The notes beneath the pieces were generated by a model. The model had not been told where the DNA came from. It saw only the letters and a program-made list of their open reading frames with translations, and ran no database searches. The translations under genes were made by a program, and so were the position numbers. A DNA stretch of 64,000 nt from Brevundimonas pishanensis (GTDB lineage Bacteria > Pseudomonadota > Alphaproteobacteria > Caulobacterales > Caulobacteraceae): positions 1-64,000 of the forward strand of contig NZ_JAJKBG010000005.1 of assembly GCF_022750635.1 (NCBI RefSeq). The letters are read 5' to 3'. Positions 9,234-17,957 of the stretch are shown piece by piece (position 1 is the stretch's first letter; each line of letters opens with the position of its first letter).

Positions 9234-9908
9234 TCAGCCGGTAAACGGGCGGATGACGATCTCGACGCGGCGGTTCTGCGCCTTGCCTTCGACCGTCTCG
9301 TTCGACGCGATCGGGTTACGCGAGCTGTTGCCAGCCACGTAGAGGCGCTCACGCAGCACACCGTTGTTGATCAGGTAATCGGCGACCGACAGGGCGCGAC
9401 GCTCCGACAACGGCTGGTTGATGGCGTCGCCGCCCGACGAATCGGTGTGGCCGACGATGTCGACAACTGAGCGGTCATACTCGGCCAGAACACGGGCAAC
9501 GTCGTTCAGGACCGGCAGGAAGCGCGAGTCGATGTTCGACTGGTTGGTCGCAAAGGTCACGTCCGACGGCATACGCAGAACGAGGTTGTCACCCTGACGG
9601 GCCACGCCCACGCCGGTGCCCGAGAGTTCGGCTTCCAGAGCGCGTTGCTGACGGTCCATGTACTGGCCAACGCCTGCGCCGGCCAGTGCGCCGATACCGG
9701 CACCGATCAGGGCATTCTTACGGCCTTGTTCACCGTTGTGGGTGTTGGTCAGATAACCCAGAACAGCGCCGCCCAGTGCGCCTGCGATAGCGCCCGTGCC
9801 GGTGTTGTTACGGCGCGGGGCCGAGCTGTACGGGTCCATGGTGGTGCAGGCCGATGCACCCAGCAGGGCTGCGAGGCTGGCGCCGATAACGGCAATCTTG
9901 GTGTTCAT
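9234..9908 (-). CDS. OmpA-family glycine-zipper lipoprotein
   Basis: A 224-residue envelope protein with a lipoprotein signal (GASAC, Cys21), a glycine-zipper region (residues about 38-85, rich in GAxxG motifs such as AIAGALGGAVLGYL) and an OmpA/Pal-type peptidoglycan-binding domain from about residue 110 (VTFATNQSNID, DIVGHTDSSGG, AQNRRVEIVI). This is the YiaD-like arrangement. It probably links the outer membrane to the wall and may respond to envelope stress. Family membership is clear; a specific role is not. Confidence 0.9.
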   Translation of the reverse strand: MNTKIAVIGASLAALLGASACTTMDPYSSAPRRNNTGTGAIAGALGGAVLGYLTNTHNGEQGRKNALIGAGIGALAGAGVGQYMDRQQRALEAELSGTGVGVARQGDNLVLRMPSDVTFATNQSNIDSRFLPVLNDVARVLAEYDRSVVDIVGHTDSSGGDAINQPLSERRALSVADYLINNGVLRERLYVAGNSSRNPIASNETVEGKAQNRRVEIVIRPFTG

Positions 9909-10079
9909 ATGAGAATCCCTTCTCGAATTTTTGACGGCGAAACGTCTGAATAACGGCTTCGGTTAATGAGGGTTGCGGCCTGTACGCCGAATGAACGGCT
10001 TAACCAGAATGCATAGGAATTTGTGACTTATTGAAAAGGCGAACGTCGTTCCCACCTATAGAGAACTGGCGCGTCGGGG

Positions 10080-10136
10080 CTGTGTAGCACGATGCGCTTT
10101 CGAGGTCGCTGTTATCAGGGCCTAAGGAGTAGATAT
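10080..10136 (+). promoter_or_regulatory. Possible ROSE-like RNA thermometer in the hsp20 leader
   Basis: The leader of the small heat-shock gene contains TCGCT (10105-10109) about 14 nt before the AAGGAG Shine-Dalgarno (10124-10129). A U(U/C)GCU box facing the Shine-Dalgarno is the hallmark of ROSE thermometers in alphaproteobacterial hsp20 leaders. The pairing has not been folded and the loop is longer than usual, so this is a suggestion only. Confidence 0.3.
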
Positions 10137-10553
10137 ATGAGCCGACCCACGTCCTTGATGGATGCCCCCTTCCTGTTGGGGTTTGACCAGACCCGCGCCC
10201 TGATCGACCGCGCCCAGCGCGCCGCGACCGACGCCTATCCGCCCTATAATGTCGAACAGATCGACGACATGGTCCGTATCACTCTGGCTGTTGCCGGATT
10301 TACGCCCGACGAGCTGAGCGTGACCGTCGAAGGACGCCAACTGACCCTGACGGGCAAGCGCGAAGTGGCGGCGCGGCCGGAAGGCACCTTCTTGCATCGC
10401 GGAATCGCCTCGCGCGGTTTCGTCCGCACGTTTGTCCTGGCTGACGGGCTTGAAGTGAAGGGTTCGCGCCTGCAGCACGGCCTGCTGCATGTGGACCTGT
10501 TCCAACCTGATCAACAGAAAGCCACACGCAAGATACCGATTTCCACGGAGTGA
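10137..10553 (+). CDS. Small heat-shock protein, Hsp20/alpha-crystallin family
   Basis: A 138-residue ATP-independent holdase chaperone. The alpha-crystallin domain runs from about residue 38 (YNVEQIDDMVRITLAVAGF) through TPDELSVTVEGRQLTLTGK to the GLLHVDLFQ strand, with a short C-terminal tail ending in the IPI-type motif (KIPIS), which is the IxI anchor used for oligomer assembly. AAGGAG ends 7 nt before the ATG at 10137; upstream in-frame codons lack a ribosome site. A DUF1150 gene follows, the usual alphaproteobacterial pairing. Confidence 0.92.
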   Translation: MSRPTSLMDAPFLLGFDQTRALIDRAQRAATDAYPPYNVEQIDDMVRITLAVAGFTPDELSVTVEGRQLTLTGKREVAARPEGTFLHRGIASRGFVRTFVLADGLEVKGSRLQHGLLHVDLFQPDQQKATRKIPISTE

Positions 10554-10635
10554 TCGGATTCGTTCCACAGGGACGGGGTACGCGGGCATCCGGCTCGCGT
10601 ATCCGTCAAGCCTTAGCTTTAAGGAGGCGTTCGAG

Positions 10636-10881
10636 ATGATGCCTGTGATGACCAACCAAGACTTCACCGCACTGGGTGCGCCCGATCTCGTCTATGTGCG
10701 CGAGATTCTGGCCAAGGATGTCATCAACGATATCGAGGACATCGACGTCGAACTGGCTCCGGATCAGGTGCTTTACGCCCTGCACGGCGCTGACGGAGAG
10801 CGACTGGCGGTCATGCTGGACCGCGAGACAGCATTTGCTGCCGCGCAGGCCCACGATATGGCACCGGTTTCGGTCCACTAA
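10636..10881 (+). CDS. DUF1150 family protein
   Basis: An 81-residue acidic cytoplasmic protein of the DUF1150 family, found almost only in Alphaproteobacteria and typically next to an Hsp20 gene, as here (82-nt gap). The core LAPDQVLYALHGADGERLAVMLDRETAF is characteristic of the family. AAGGAGG at 10621-10627 sits 8 nt before the ATG. The context suggests a stress-linked role; its biochemical function is unknown. Confidence 0.85.
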   Translation: MMPVMTNQDFTALGAPDLVYVREILAKDVINDIEDIDVELAPDQVLYALHGADGERLAVMLDRETAFAAAQAHDMAPVSVH

Positions 10882-10893
10882 TCGCAAAAGCAG

Positions 10894-10918
10894 AACGGGG
10901 CCCGCGAGGGCCCCGTTT
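10894..10918. terminator. Terminator between DUF1150 and ptsN
   Basis: GGGGCCC (10897-10903), GCGA loop, GGGCCCC (10908-10914) with flanking AAC/GTTT forms a very stable hairpin between two convergent genes and probably works both ways. Confidence 0.8.
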
Positions 10919-10943
10919 GATATTCAAAGTATCGGCTGCGGGT

Positions 10944-11408
10944 TTACGCCGCCGCGGCGCTGCCCGTTTGCACGAACAGGGCCTGCACGCCATCCACGGT
11001 TTGCGCCTGACGCAGGCGTTCACGCAGTTCTGGCGAGCGCATGGCACGCGAGACAACCGCCAGAGCCCGCAGGTGCTCTGCACCCGCCGACGGCGGAGCA
11101 AACAGTGCAAACAGCAAGTCGACCGGACGGTCGTCCAGTGACTCATAGGCCACTGGTGCCTCAAGGCGCACAAAGGCCCCGCATACGCGCTCGAGGCCCT
11201 CGACGCGGGCGTGAGGCACAGCGACGCCGTAGCCAAGCCCGGTCGAACCCAGAGCTTCGCGTTCCAGCAAGGCTTCAAGAACCTTGGATGCGTCCAGGCC
11301 GAACGCATTGGCTGCCACATCGGCGACAGCCCCCAACGCCTGGCGCTTGGAAGACACCGCCCCGCGCAAGACTACGCCGTCAGGCGGCAGCAAATCTGCG
11401 ATATCCAT
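10944..11408 (-). CDS. ptsN: PTS IIA-like nitrogen regulatory protein PtsN
   Basis: Terminal phosphoacceptor of the nitrogen PTS, which regulates potassium, nitrogen and stress functions by protein contact. The EIIA(Ntr) domain is complete in 154 residues, with the phosphorylated histidine in GVAVPHARVEGL. The family usually begins at MDIADLL; the ATG at 11408 gives exactly that, with GGAACTGAG just upstream, so a GTG 60 nt further out is not used here. It is the last gene of the rpoN cluster, as in many proteobacteria. A 13-bp hairpin (11484-11514) sits between it and hpf and overlaps the hpf stop. Confidence 0.93.
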   Translation of the reverse strand: MDIADLLPPDGVVLRGAVSSKRQALGAVADVAANAFGLDASKVLEALLEREALGSTGLGYGVAVPHARVEGLERVCGAFVRLEAPVAYESLDDRPVDLLFALFAPPSAGAEHLRALAVVSRAMRSPELRERLRQAQTVDGVQALFVQTGSAAAA

Positions 11409-11508
11409 CTCAGTTCCGATCAACGGCCCATAGAGAACAGGGCGCTGCCTTTTAGAGGTTTTGCCCACATTACAAAAGACGTCGCGTAATTTTCCCTAGA
11501 AGGGGGAA

Positions 11509-12150
11509 TTACGCCTTGCGTGCAGTTCGCTCTGGATCGATCCAGCCCACATTGCCGTCAGGGCGCCGATAGACGACCGCCAAGCCACCGTGGGCGGCGT
11601 TGCGGAACATCACCACGGGGTAGCCAGTCATATCCAGCTCGGCCACTGCGCGGCCCACCGTCAGGGTGCGGATCTCGGATTCGGTTTCGGCAATGACCAT
11701 GCCGAGAGGCGGTGGCTCATTGGCGTTGGCGACATCGCCGAACTCGTTCTCGTCCTCGATCTTGTCGGGGTTCCGAAAGACCGTGAGCTGCGCCACTTCG
11801 CGGGCTGCATCCTCGGTTTTCTCGGGAGACAGACCCTTGGGACCCGCATAGTGGTCCTTGAGACGGCGCTTATAGCGGCGCACCCGCTTCTCGAGCTTGT
11901 CGAGGCTATCGGAGAAGGCCGCGTGGGCGTCTCCGCCAAAGCCTGTCGTGACAAGCGGTTGGCCTGAAGCAAGGCGAACCCAACAATCAACGCGGAATCC
12001 GAAACCGTCCTTCGACACTACGACTTCGGCATCCTGGGCGCCGCGGGCGAAATATTTGCCAACTCCATTTTCAAGTTCTTCCGAGATGCGCGAGCCTAGC
12101 GCTTCGCCAACATCCACTTGTTTTCCGGTGACCTGAACTTGCATAGCCAT
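11509..12150 (-). CDS. hpf: Ribosome hibernation promoting factor, long form
   Basis: Long-type HPF binds the 30S decoding region and, through its C-terminal domain, joins 70S ribosomes into inactive 100S dimers in stationary phase. The N-terminal domain (MQVQVTGKQVDVGEAL onward) is followed by a charged linker and the dimerisation domain TGYPVVMFRNAAHGGLAVVYRR near the C-terminus. Start choice is uncertain: ATG 12150 or the ATG two codons later fit the family; a GTG at 12195 is also open but has no ribosome site, and GGAAGAG lies about 15 nt from ATG 12150. It lies between rpoN and ptsN, the classic arrangement. Confidence 0.9.
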   Translation of the reverse strand: MAMQVQVTGKQVDVGEALGSRISEELENGVGKYFARGAQDAEVVVSKDGFGFRVDCWVRLASGQPLVTTGFGGDAHAAFSDSLDKLEKRVRRYKRRLKDHYAGPKGLSPEKTEDAAREVAQLTVFRNPDKIEDENEFGDVANANEPPPLGMVIAETESEIRTLTVGRAVAELDMTGYPVVMFRNAAHGGLAVVYRRPDGNVGWIDPERTARKA

Positions 12151-12234
12151 GTCGATAGAACGCGGCTCTTCCGACTTGGTGTCAACGGCGATCACTGAAA
12201 TGTGGGAAACAGTAACCTTTGCCGTGAATGGGGG

Positions 12235-13716
12235 TCAGGCTGCCCTGCGCTGGCGGCGGCGTTCGACCGAAGACGGAATCTTCAAGGCTTCCCGATATTT
12301 AGCGACCGTTCGGCGGGCGATATCGATGCCCGCTTCTTGCAGGATTTCGACGATCCGGTCGTCGCTCAGGACCTCGCCTGTAACATCTTCGGCATCGATC
12401 AATCCCTTTATCCGATACCGGACAGCTTCGGCCGAATGGGTGGCTCCGCCGTCGCTCGACTGAAGCGCTGCGGTGAAGAAGAATTTCAGTTCGAACACGC
12501 CGCGCGGGGTCGAAACGTATTTGTTGGATGTCACACGGCTGACGGTCGATTCATGCATTTCAATGGCTTCGGCGACCATCTTGAGCGTAAGGGGCCGCAA
12601 GAACTCCACGCCGAATGCCATAAAGGCATCCTGTTGGCGCACGATCTCGCTGGCGACCTTCAGAATGGTGCGGGCGCGCTGGTCCAAGGACTTCACCAGC
12701 CAACTGGCCTGCGATGCGCAATCGGCGACAAAGACCTTGTCTACGTCGCTGCGGGCGCTGGCCGTGACCTCGGCGTGATAGCGCTTGTCCATCAATAGGC
12801 GGGGCAGGGTGTCGCTGTTCAGCTCGACCTTCCAGCCGCCTGCGGGATCGGAGCGAACGAAGACGTCAGGGATGATGGTTTGGGCCGGTTCACTGCCGAA
12901 GCCCGCACCGGGGCGCGGGGTGAGGCCTTGGATCTCGGCGATCATTTCCGACAAGTCTTCCTGATCCACGCCGCAAATCTTGCGTAGGGCAGCAAGATCG
13001 CGACGGGCCAACAGGTCCAGATTGTCGAGCAAGGCGGCCATAGCCGGATCAAAGCGGTTGCAGTCGATCAATTGCAGCTTCAGGCACTCGGGCACAGAGC
13101 GGGCCATGACGCCTGATGGCTCGAACCCGTGGCAGCGGGACAGAACCTGTTCCATCCGCTCCATGGGCACATTCAGGCGCTCGGCGATTTCGCCGAGGTT
13201 AGCGCGCAGATATCCCGCCTCATCGACGCTATCGATCAGCGTCAGGGCGATGGCGTGTTCACTGGGCGTAAACCCCGCGAGCGAGGCCTGCGCCTGCAGG
13301 TGCTCGGACAGGGTCAGTTCGTGTTCGTCGGGGCGCTCGAAGTCGTCGTGGTCGAAACCGCCGCCATTGCCGGCGCGGGACCAGTCGCTGAGGCCTGGCT
13401 GCGCGTCGGTCTGGACCTCGTTGCGTTCACCCGGAGCAGCGTCATAGAGCGCGTCCGAAGGGGCATCGAGGGCACCATCAGGGGAGGGCGTGCCCTCGCT
13501 GAAGGTCAACTCGGTTTCGCTGGCGGACGTTGTGTCGGCAGGCTGGTCTGGCGCTTCGGCCTCGTCGCGCGACAGCAAGGGATTGCGCTCCAGCTCGGCC
13601 TCGACATAGGCCTCAAGCTCGAGATTGGATAGCTGCAGCAGTTTGATGGCCTGCTGGAGCTGGGGGGTTATGACTAACCCCTGCCCCTGTCTGACCTCAA
13701 GCCTTTGCCCGATCAC
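12235..13716 (-). CDS. rpoN: RNA polymerase sigma-54 factor
   Basis: RpoN directs RNA polymerase to -24/-12 promoters activated by enhancer-binding proteins; in Caulobacterales these include flagellar and stalk genes. Region I is present (QGLVITPQLQQAIKLLQLSNLELEAY in part), an acidic region II follows (residues about 50-110), the core-binding region is intact, and the C-terminus has the helix-turn-helix (ESTVSRVTSNKYV) and RpoN box (ARRTVAKYREAL). The preferred start is GTG 13716, with GGGGGA 8 nt upstream, which places the start right before GQRLEVRQGQ as in homologues; a GTG at 13746 would add ten residues. Confidence 0.95.
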   Translation of the reverse strand: MIGQRLEVRQGQGLVITPQLQQAIKLLQLSNLELEAYVEAELERNPLLSRDEAEAPDQPADTTSASETELTFSEGTPSPDGALDAPSDALYDAAPGERNEVQTDAQPGLSDWSRAGNGGGFDHDDFERPDEHELTLSEHLQAQASLAGFTPSEHAIALTLIDSVDEAGYLRANLGEIAERLNVPMERMEQVLSRCHGFEPSGVMARSVPECLKLQLIDCNRFDPAMAALLDNLDLLARRDLAALRKICGVDQEDLSEMIAEIQGLTPRPGAGFGSEPAQTIIPDVFVRSDPAGGWKVELNSDTLPRLLMDKRYHAEVTASARSDVDKVFVADCASQASWLVKSLDQRARTILKVASEIVRQQDAFMAFGVEFLRPLTLKMVAEAIEMHESTVSRVTSNKYVSTPRGVFELKFFFTAALQSSDGGATHSAEAVRYRIKGLIDAEDVTGEVLSDDRIVEILQEAGIDIARRTVAKYREALKIPSSVERRRQRRAA

Positions 13717-13855
13717 GCGCACATTCCCCCGAATGGATGCCAACACTGCGCAAGTCGGGTGTGGCCCGAAACTTGCTTCAAGCGTGACTGTGGCGGACAG
13801 CCGTTAACGTATGGTGAGTCCCGTGCGGGCGATGCGGCTTAAAGCTGTATTGCGC

Positions 13856-14659
13856 TTAGCCGTACATCTCGCCCAGGTAAGCGCGGCGAACCTCTTCGCT
13901 CTCGACGGCTTCTTGTGCGGTGCCTTCGAACAGCACAGCGCCCGAGGTCATGATGGCCACGCGGTCAATGATATCCAGCGTTTCGCGGACATTGTGGTCG
14001 GTGATCAGTACGCCGATGCCTTGGCCCGACAGATAACGGATGACCGAGCGGATGTCGGCGATGGCCAGCGGATCGATACCGGCAAAGGGCTCGTCCAGCA
14101 GCATGAAGCTGGGCTTGCCGGCCAGAGCGCGTGCAATCTCGACGCGGCGACGCTCGCCGCCAGACAGGCCGGTGGCCGGGGCATTGCGCAGGTGGTCGAT
14201 GCGCAGTTCTTCCAGAAGGCGGTTGGTCTCTTCCTTCACCTCGCGGGCGGAGGAGTGGCGCAGTTCAACCACGGCGGCGACGTTCTGTTCGACCGTCATG
14301 CCGCGGAAGATCGACGCTTCCTGCGCCAGATAGCCCAGACCCATGCGCGATCGCTGGTACATCGGCTGGCTGGTGATGTCTTCGTTATCGAGCCAGATCT
14401 TGCCGCTGTCGGCAGGGATCAGGCCGGTAATCATATAGAAGCAGGTGGTCTTGCCCGCGCCGTTTGGCCCCAGCAGGCCGAAAACCTCGCCGCGCTGAAC
14501 CGTCAGCGAGACGTCACGCACGACCTGACGCGGGCCGAAGCTGCGGGCCAGATGCTCGACCCGGAGCCCGTGACGTGCAGTATCGGCCGCCACTTCGCCA
14601 GCAGCAGTTACACCCGGCTCGGGGGCAAGATTGAGGGCCGACAGTTCCTTACGCGCCAA
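13856..14659 (-). CDS. lptB: LPS export ABC transporter ATP-binding protein LptB
   Basis: LptB is the ATPase that drives lipopolysaccharide from the inner membrane into the Lpt bridge. Walker A (GLLGPNGAGKTT), the LSGGERRR signature, Walker B (FMLLDEPFAGID) and the H-loop (LITDHN) are all present. The start is most likely the TTG at 14659: AAGGA lies 9 nt upstream, directly at the lptA stop, giving 267 residues. An ATG at 14722 would overlap lptA by 50 nt and encode a leader unlike the family. An N-terminal extension of about 25 residues precedes the ABC domain (HGLRVEHLARSFG). Confidence 0.94.
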   Translation of the reverse strand: MARKELSALNLAPEPGVTAAGEVAADTARHGLRVEHLARSFGPRQVVRDVSLTVQRGEVFGLLGPNGAGKTTCFYMITGLIPADSGKIWLDNEDITSQPMYQRSRMGLGYLAQEASIFRGMTVEQNVAAVVELRHSSAREVKEETNRLLEELRIDHLRNAPATGLSGGERRRVEIARALAGKPSFMLLDEPFAGIDPLAIADIRSVIRYLSGQGIGVLITDHNVRETLDIIDRVAIMTSGAVLFEGTAQEAVESEEVRRAYLGEMYG

Positions 14660-14672
14660 GGGGCAGGTGTCC

Positions 14673-15140
14673 TTAGTTCGACGGGTAGAAGACGCCGCGC
14701 ACGCGGTTGCCAGCGCTTTCAATGCGGGCGGTCTCGGTGCGGACGTTATAGACGAGGCGACCGCCCGACAGGACGTTCTGGCCTTGGGTGAGGATGACGT
14801 CGCCGGTCACGACAACCGAGCCGTCATTCAGATTATAAACGGCATTGTTCCCGCGCATGCTCTGGTCAGGCGTTACGAAATAGACGTTACCGCTGGCTTC
14901 CACGCGGGTCAGCTGACCATTGGTGGTGAAACCGCGAATAGCGTCGGCGCGAATACGGTTGGTGCCTTGGGTGACTTCGGCGCGACCGCGCAGTGCGAAA
15001 CCGTCAGGCGTGTATTCACCGGAGTCAGCGCCGTACTGGACGGGCTGACGCGTGGCGTCCTGGGCGCTGAAGGCGACCGTGGCGGGCAGGCCCAGTGCGA
15101 TGACCGCTGCGCTGGCGATGAGGATGCTGGTCTTCTTCAT
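14673..15140 (-). CDS. lptA: Lipopolysaccharide transport periplasmic protein LptA
   Basis: LptA forms the periplasmic bridge that carries LPS between LptC and LptD. A signal peptide (MKKTSILIASAAVIALG..., cleavage near AFSA-QDA) is followed by one OstA/LptA beta-jellyroll domain with repeated motifs such as ADAIRGFTTNGQLTRVEASGNVYF and GDVILTQGQNVLSGGRLVYN. At 155 residues it is slightly short but complete. It lies between lptC (3-nt gap) and lptB (13-nt gap) in one transcription unit. Confidence 0.92.
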   Translation of the reverse strand: MKKTSILIASAAVIALGLPATVAFSAQDATRQPVQYGADSGEYTPDGFALRGRAEVTQGTNRIRADAIRGFTTNGQLTRVEASGNVYFVTPDQSMRGNNAVYNLNDGSVVVTGDVILTQGQNVLSGGRLVYNVRTETARIESAGNRVRGVFYPSN

Positions 15141-15143
15141 ATC

Positions 15144-15818
15144 TTACCTGCTCGAACCGGAGGGGTTGATGGTTCCGCTGATCTTTTGGTCGCCCTGGCC
15201 TTTGAACTCAACTCTACGGCCTTGATCGTGGATGGCATAGGCCGATGCATTGATGGTTCCAAGGGGGCCTGTTCCGTGAACGCCCTTGTTGCCCGTCACG
15301 ATCCCTGTGCTGGTATCAATGACAGCCTCGTCGGTTTTCAGGACAAAGCCCGAACCGCCGTCGCTGATGCTGACGTTGGGGCCGATGATGACCTTGCGTT
15401 CGCCTTCGTTATAGGTACCGCCGTCAGCGGTCAGCTTGGTGATCTTCTGGCCACCAAGGTTCAACTCCAGCAGCGGCTTAACAAGCCTGTACTGATTGGT
15501 CTCGGCAGAGCGAATCGCCCCTTCGGCACCAATGCGGAAGCTGCGGCCCTGCGCGTCCTGACCGTGGAACATCGGGTTGTCGAGGCGCAGTTCGCGGCTC
15601 TCGTTGGCACGGCGCTCTACGCCGGACATGACGGACCGGAACACCACCCATGTCACGGCGCTGCCTGCGATCAACAGGATGATGATAGGCAGGACGCGGC
15701 GAAGGCGCTGAACGCGCTGGGAGCGTTTACGAAACTGTGCGGCGGCCTTGGCCACACGGGCTTCGTCAGCGCTCTTCAACGCTTCCTGTTGCGCCTCTGT
15801 GACCTCGGGTTCGCTCAT
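15144..15818 (-). CDS. lptC: LPS export inner membrane protein LptC
   Basis: A bitopic inner-membrane protein with a cytoplasmic N-terminus of about 40 residues rich in Arg/Ala, one transmembrane helix (VLPIIILLIAGSAVTWVVF, about residues 43-61) and a periplasmic LptC jellyroll domain (LDNPMFHGQDAQGRSFRI onward). It receives LPS from LptFG and hands it to LptA. At 224 residues it is the length normal for alphaproteobacterial LptC, longer than the E. coli protein. Gene order rnd-lptC-lptA-lptB-rpoN supports the call. Confidence 0.9.
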   Translation of the reverse strand: MSEPEVTEAQQEALKSADEARVAKAAAQFRKRSQRVQRLRRVLPIIILLIAGSAVTWVVFRSVMSGVERRANESRELRLDNPMFHGQDAQGRSFRIGAEGAIRSAETNQYRLVKPLLELNLGGQKITKLTADGGTYNEGERKVIIGPNVSISDGGSGFVLKTDEAVIDTSTGIVTGNKGVHGTGPLGTINASAYAIHDQGRRVEFKGQGDQKISGTINPSGSSR

Positions 15819-15838
15819 AGGTGTCTCTTACAGCAGGA

Positions 15839-16453
15839 TCAGGCGTGGGCGAAGATGTCGATCTCGTCCCAGCCCGCCAAATCCAGACGCGAGCGAATCG
15901 GCAGGAAGTCGAAGCAGGCCTGCGCCAGCTCTGTGCGCCCTTCGCGGGCCAGCATTTCGTTAAGGCGGTTCATCACCACGTGCAGGTGCAGAACGTCCGA
16001 TGCCGCGTAATCCAGTTGCGCCTGCGTCAGGGTGGCAGCACCCCAGTCCGACGATTGCTGGGCCTTGGACAGATCAACACCAGCCAGTTCGCGCACAACG
16101 TCCTTCAGGCCGTGGCGGTCCGTATAGGTGCGGGCCAGCTTGGAGGCGATCTTGGTGCAGTAAACCGGGCGGGTTTCCACGCCGAGGTGCAACTCGAACA
16201 TGCCGATGTCGAAACGGCCGAAGTGGAAGATTTTCAACACATCCGGATTGGACAGCAGCTTTTTCAGGTTCGGACAGTCGTAGCCCGGTCGGTGCATGCG
16301 CACGACGTGGGCGTTGCCGTCACCCGACGACAACTGGACCACACACAGTTCATCGCGGCGGAAGCGCAGGCCCATCGTCTCCGAATCGACGGCGACAACA
16401 GCACCGAGGTCCAGATCGTCAGGCAGGTCGCCTTCGTGCAGATAAACAGTCAT
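15839..16453 (-). CDS. rnd: Ribonuclease D (short, exonuclease domain only)
   Basis: A DEDD-family 3'-5' exonuclease acting on tRNA and other stable RNA. The four acidic residues are visible: AVDSETMGL (Asp and Glu, Exo I), HFGRFDIGMFE (Asp, Exo II) and YAASDVLHLH (Tyr and Asp, Exo III). At 204 residues it lacks the HRDC domains of E. coli RNase D, which is usual for the short alphaproteobacterial form. It lies 20 nt upstream of lptC and probably heads the lpt-rpoN operon. Confidence 0.9.
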   Translation of the reverse strand: MTVYLHEGDLPDDLDLGAVVAVDSETMGLRFRRDELCVVQLSSGDGNAHVVRMHRPGYDCPNLKKLLSNPDVLKIFHFGRFDIGMFELHLGVETRPVYCTKIASKLARTYTDRHGLKDVVRELAGVDLSKAQQSSDWGAATLTQAQLDYAASDVLHLHVVMNRLNEMLAREGRTELAQACFDFLPIRSRLDLAGWDEIDIFAHA

Positions 16454-16570
16454 GGAGCGTCACTCGTTCGCAAGCCACCCTGTGTCGAGGCGGCGGTCAA
16501 CAGGGGCCAAACATAGACGAACCACACTCCACCGCTAGGTTGTTCTTTGGAGAAGTGTAGGGTCCATAGA

Positions 16571-16605
16571 CAAATGGCGCCGCATCTTGTGATGCAGCGC
16601 CATTT
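16571..16605 (-). terminator. Hairpin downstream of tRNA-Leu
   Basis: A long inverted repeat (16571-16586 with 16591-16605, one mismatch) starts 11 nt after the tRNA 3' end on the minus strand. The following T content is modest. Confidence 0.6.
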
Positions 16606-16612
16606 GATAAAA

Positions 16613-16699
<87 letters not shown>

Positions 16700-16827
16700 C
16701 GGAGGGAGCGTTTCCGCCCCGCCGATGAGTGGGGTATAGGGGGAGCCTTCTCGGGGGTCAACAGTCTTTTTGCACTTTCGTGAAAAAACACGTCGATAGG
16801 TGAAAGTCCCGCCTTTTCAGCCACCTA

Positions 16828-17361
16828 TCAGGCAAGCCAGACCATGCGGCGGGTGTCCGTCAGGCCACCTCGCGCACTGCTGAATCCGCGACGGGTTTCG
16901 CCCGTGTACAGAAAGCCTGCCTTCTCCAGAACGCGGCCCGAAGCGGGATTGTCGGCGAAGTGACCGGCTACCAGCGCGCGGCGCTTCCACTTGCGCGACG
17001 CCCAGACCAGAGCGCCTTCCAGCGCTTCGGTGGCATAGCCGCGGCCCCAGTACTCCCGACCGATCCAGTATCCGGTTTCGGGCATTGGGTCTCGGTCTTC
17101 GAACATACCGATGACGCCCACCGGACCGTGGTCCTCGTGCTCGATGACGAAGGTATTGGCGCGGGCAGGGTTCTGGCTGGCGACCTGAAGCACGAAGTCT
17201 TCGGCGTGGCCCTGCGTAAAGGGGTGCGGCATCCGCAGCGTCATGCGCGCGATGTCGATGTCATTCGCCAAGCGGGCGATGCGCGATGCATCCTGCGGAC
17301 GCGGAGCGCGGAGCGTGAGCCGCCTCGTCTCGATGACGGGGGAAGTTTCAATCACGCACAT
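16828..17361 (-). CDS. GNAT family N-acetyltransferase, RimJ/RimL type
   Basis: A 177-residue acetyl-CoA-dependent acetyltransferase of the RimJ/RimL-like group. It begins with ETRRLTLRAPRPQDASRIA, has ETGYWIGREYWGRGYATEAL (the acetyl-CoA pyrophosphate loop in RGYATEA) and ASGRVLEKAGFLYTGE in the C-terminal half, all typical of this group. The substrate is unknown: a ribosomal protein N-terminus or a small molecule are both possible. It stands alone between tRNA-Leu and the rpmA terminator. Confidence 0.85.
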   Translation of the reverse strand: MCVIETSPVIETRRLTLRAPRPQDASRIARLANDIDIARMTLRMPHPFTQGHAEDFVLQVASQNPARANTFVIEHEDHGPVGVIGMFEDRDPMPETGYWIGREYWGRGYATEALEGALVWASRKWKRRALVAGHFADNPASGRVLEKAGFLYTGETRRGFSSARGGLTDTRRMVWLA

Positions 17362-17430
17362 GAGTACTGCCTCGTTCTTTCTGCCGTCTCCTTGAAGGGC
17401 TCTGACGGCTTAGAGGCGGGGAAACGCAAA

Positions 17431-17457
17431 CGGGGAGCCTGGTGATCCAGACTCCCC
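17431..17457 (-). terminator. Terminator after rpmA
   Basis: GGGGAGCCTGG (17432-17442) pairs with CCAGACTCCCC (17447-17457) with one mismatch around TGAT. On the minus strand it is followed by GTTTGCGTTT. Confidence 0.7.
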
Positions 17458-17528
17458 GCGGAATATTTTCCCTAGGTCCAGATCGGCTGCTTTTTGGGCA
17501 ACGCGATCTGAAACAAGTGCAGAGCGCG

Positions 17529-17813
17529 TTACTCGGCGGCCATCGCCACGGCTGCGTCATTGGCAGCCACGATGGACACGTAACAACGGCCACCAGCTTT
17601 GGTGGTGAACTGCACCGAACCGTTCGCGGTGGCGAACAGGGTGTGGTCGCGACCCAGGCCAACGTTGGTGCCCGGGTGGAATTTGGTGCCGCGCTGACGC
17701 ACGATGATGTTGCCGGCCAGCACTTGCTCGCCGCCATACTTCTTCACGCCAAGGCGTTTCGACTCTGAGTCGCGGCCGTTACGCGACGAACCGCCGGATT
17801 TTTTGTGAGCCAT
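17529..17813 (-). CDS. rpmA: 50S ribosomal protein L27
   Basis: A 94-residue L27 with the expected start [20 protein letters not shown] and the [18 protein letters not shown] core. Its N-terminal tail reaches the peptidyl-transferase centre of the 50S subunit. The gene follows rplU by 144 nt on the same strand, the nearly universal rplU-rpmA arrangement. A hairpin terminator lies about 70 nt downstream. Confidence 0.97.
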   Translation of the reverse strand: MAHKKSGGSSRNGRDSESKRLGVKKYGGEQVLAGNIIVRQRGTKFHPGTNVGLGRDHTLFATANGSVQFTTKAGGRCYVSIVAANDAAVAMAAE

Positions 17814-17957
17814 CTTGCTGCTCCTCTATTGAGGTGGGCTCCGGTTCGAAAACCTGATGGAGCCTACCTGTCATTACTGGCGAACAATCCAGCTAACGCC
17901 GGCGGTCGCTTGTTCTATTTGGGCCCTAAGGATTAGGACCCGACGAAACTCGGCCTA

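Noticed and set aside
14631..16010. A 459-codon plus-strand frame opposite lptA and lptC
   Set aside because: Product of high GC and codon bias on the opposite strand; lptC, lptA and lptB are clear and co-directional.
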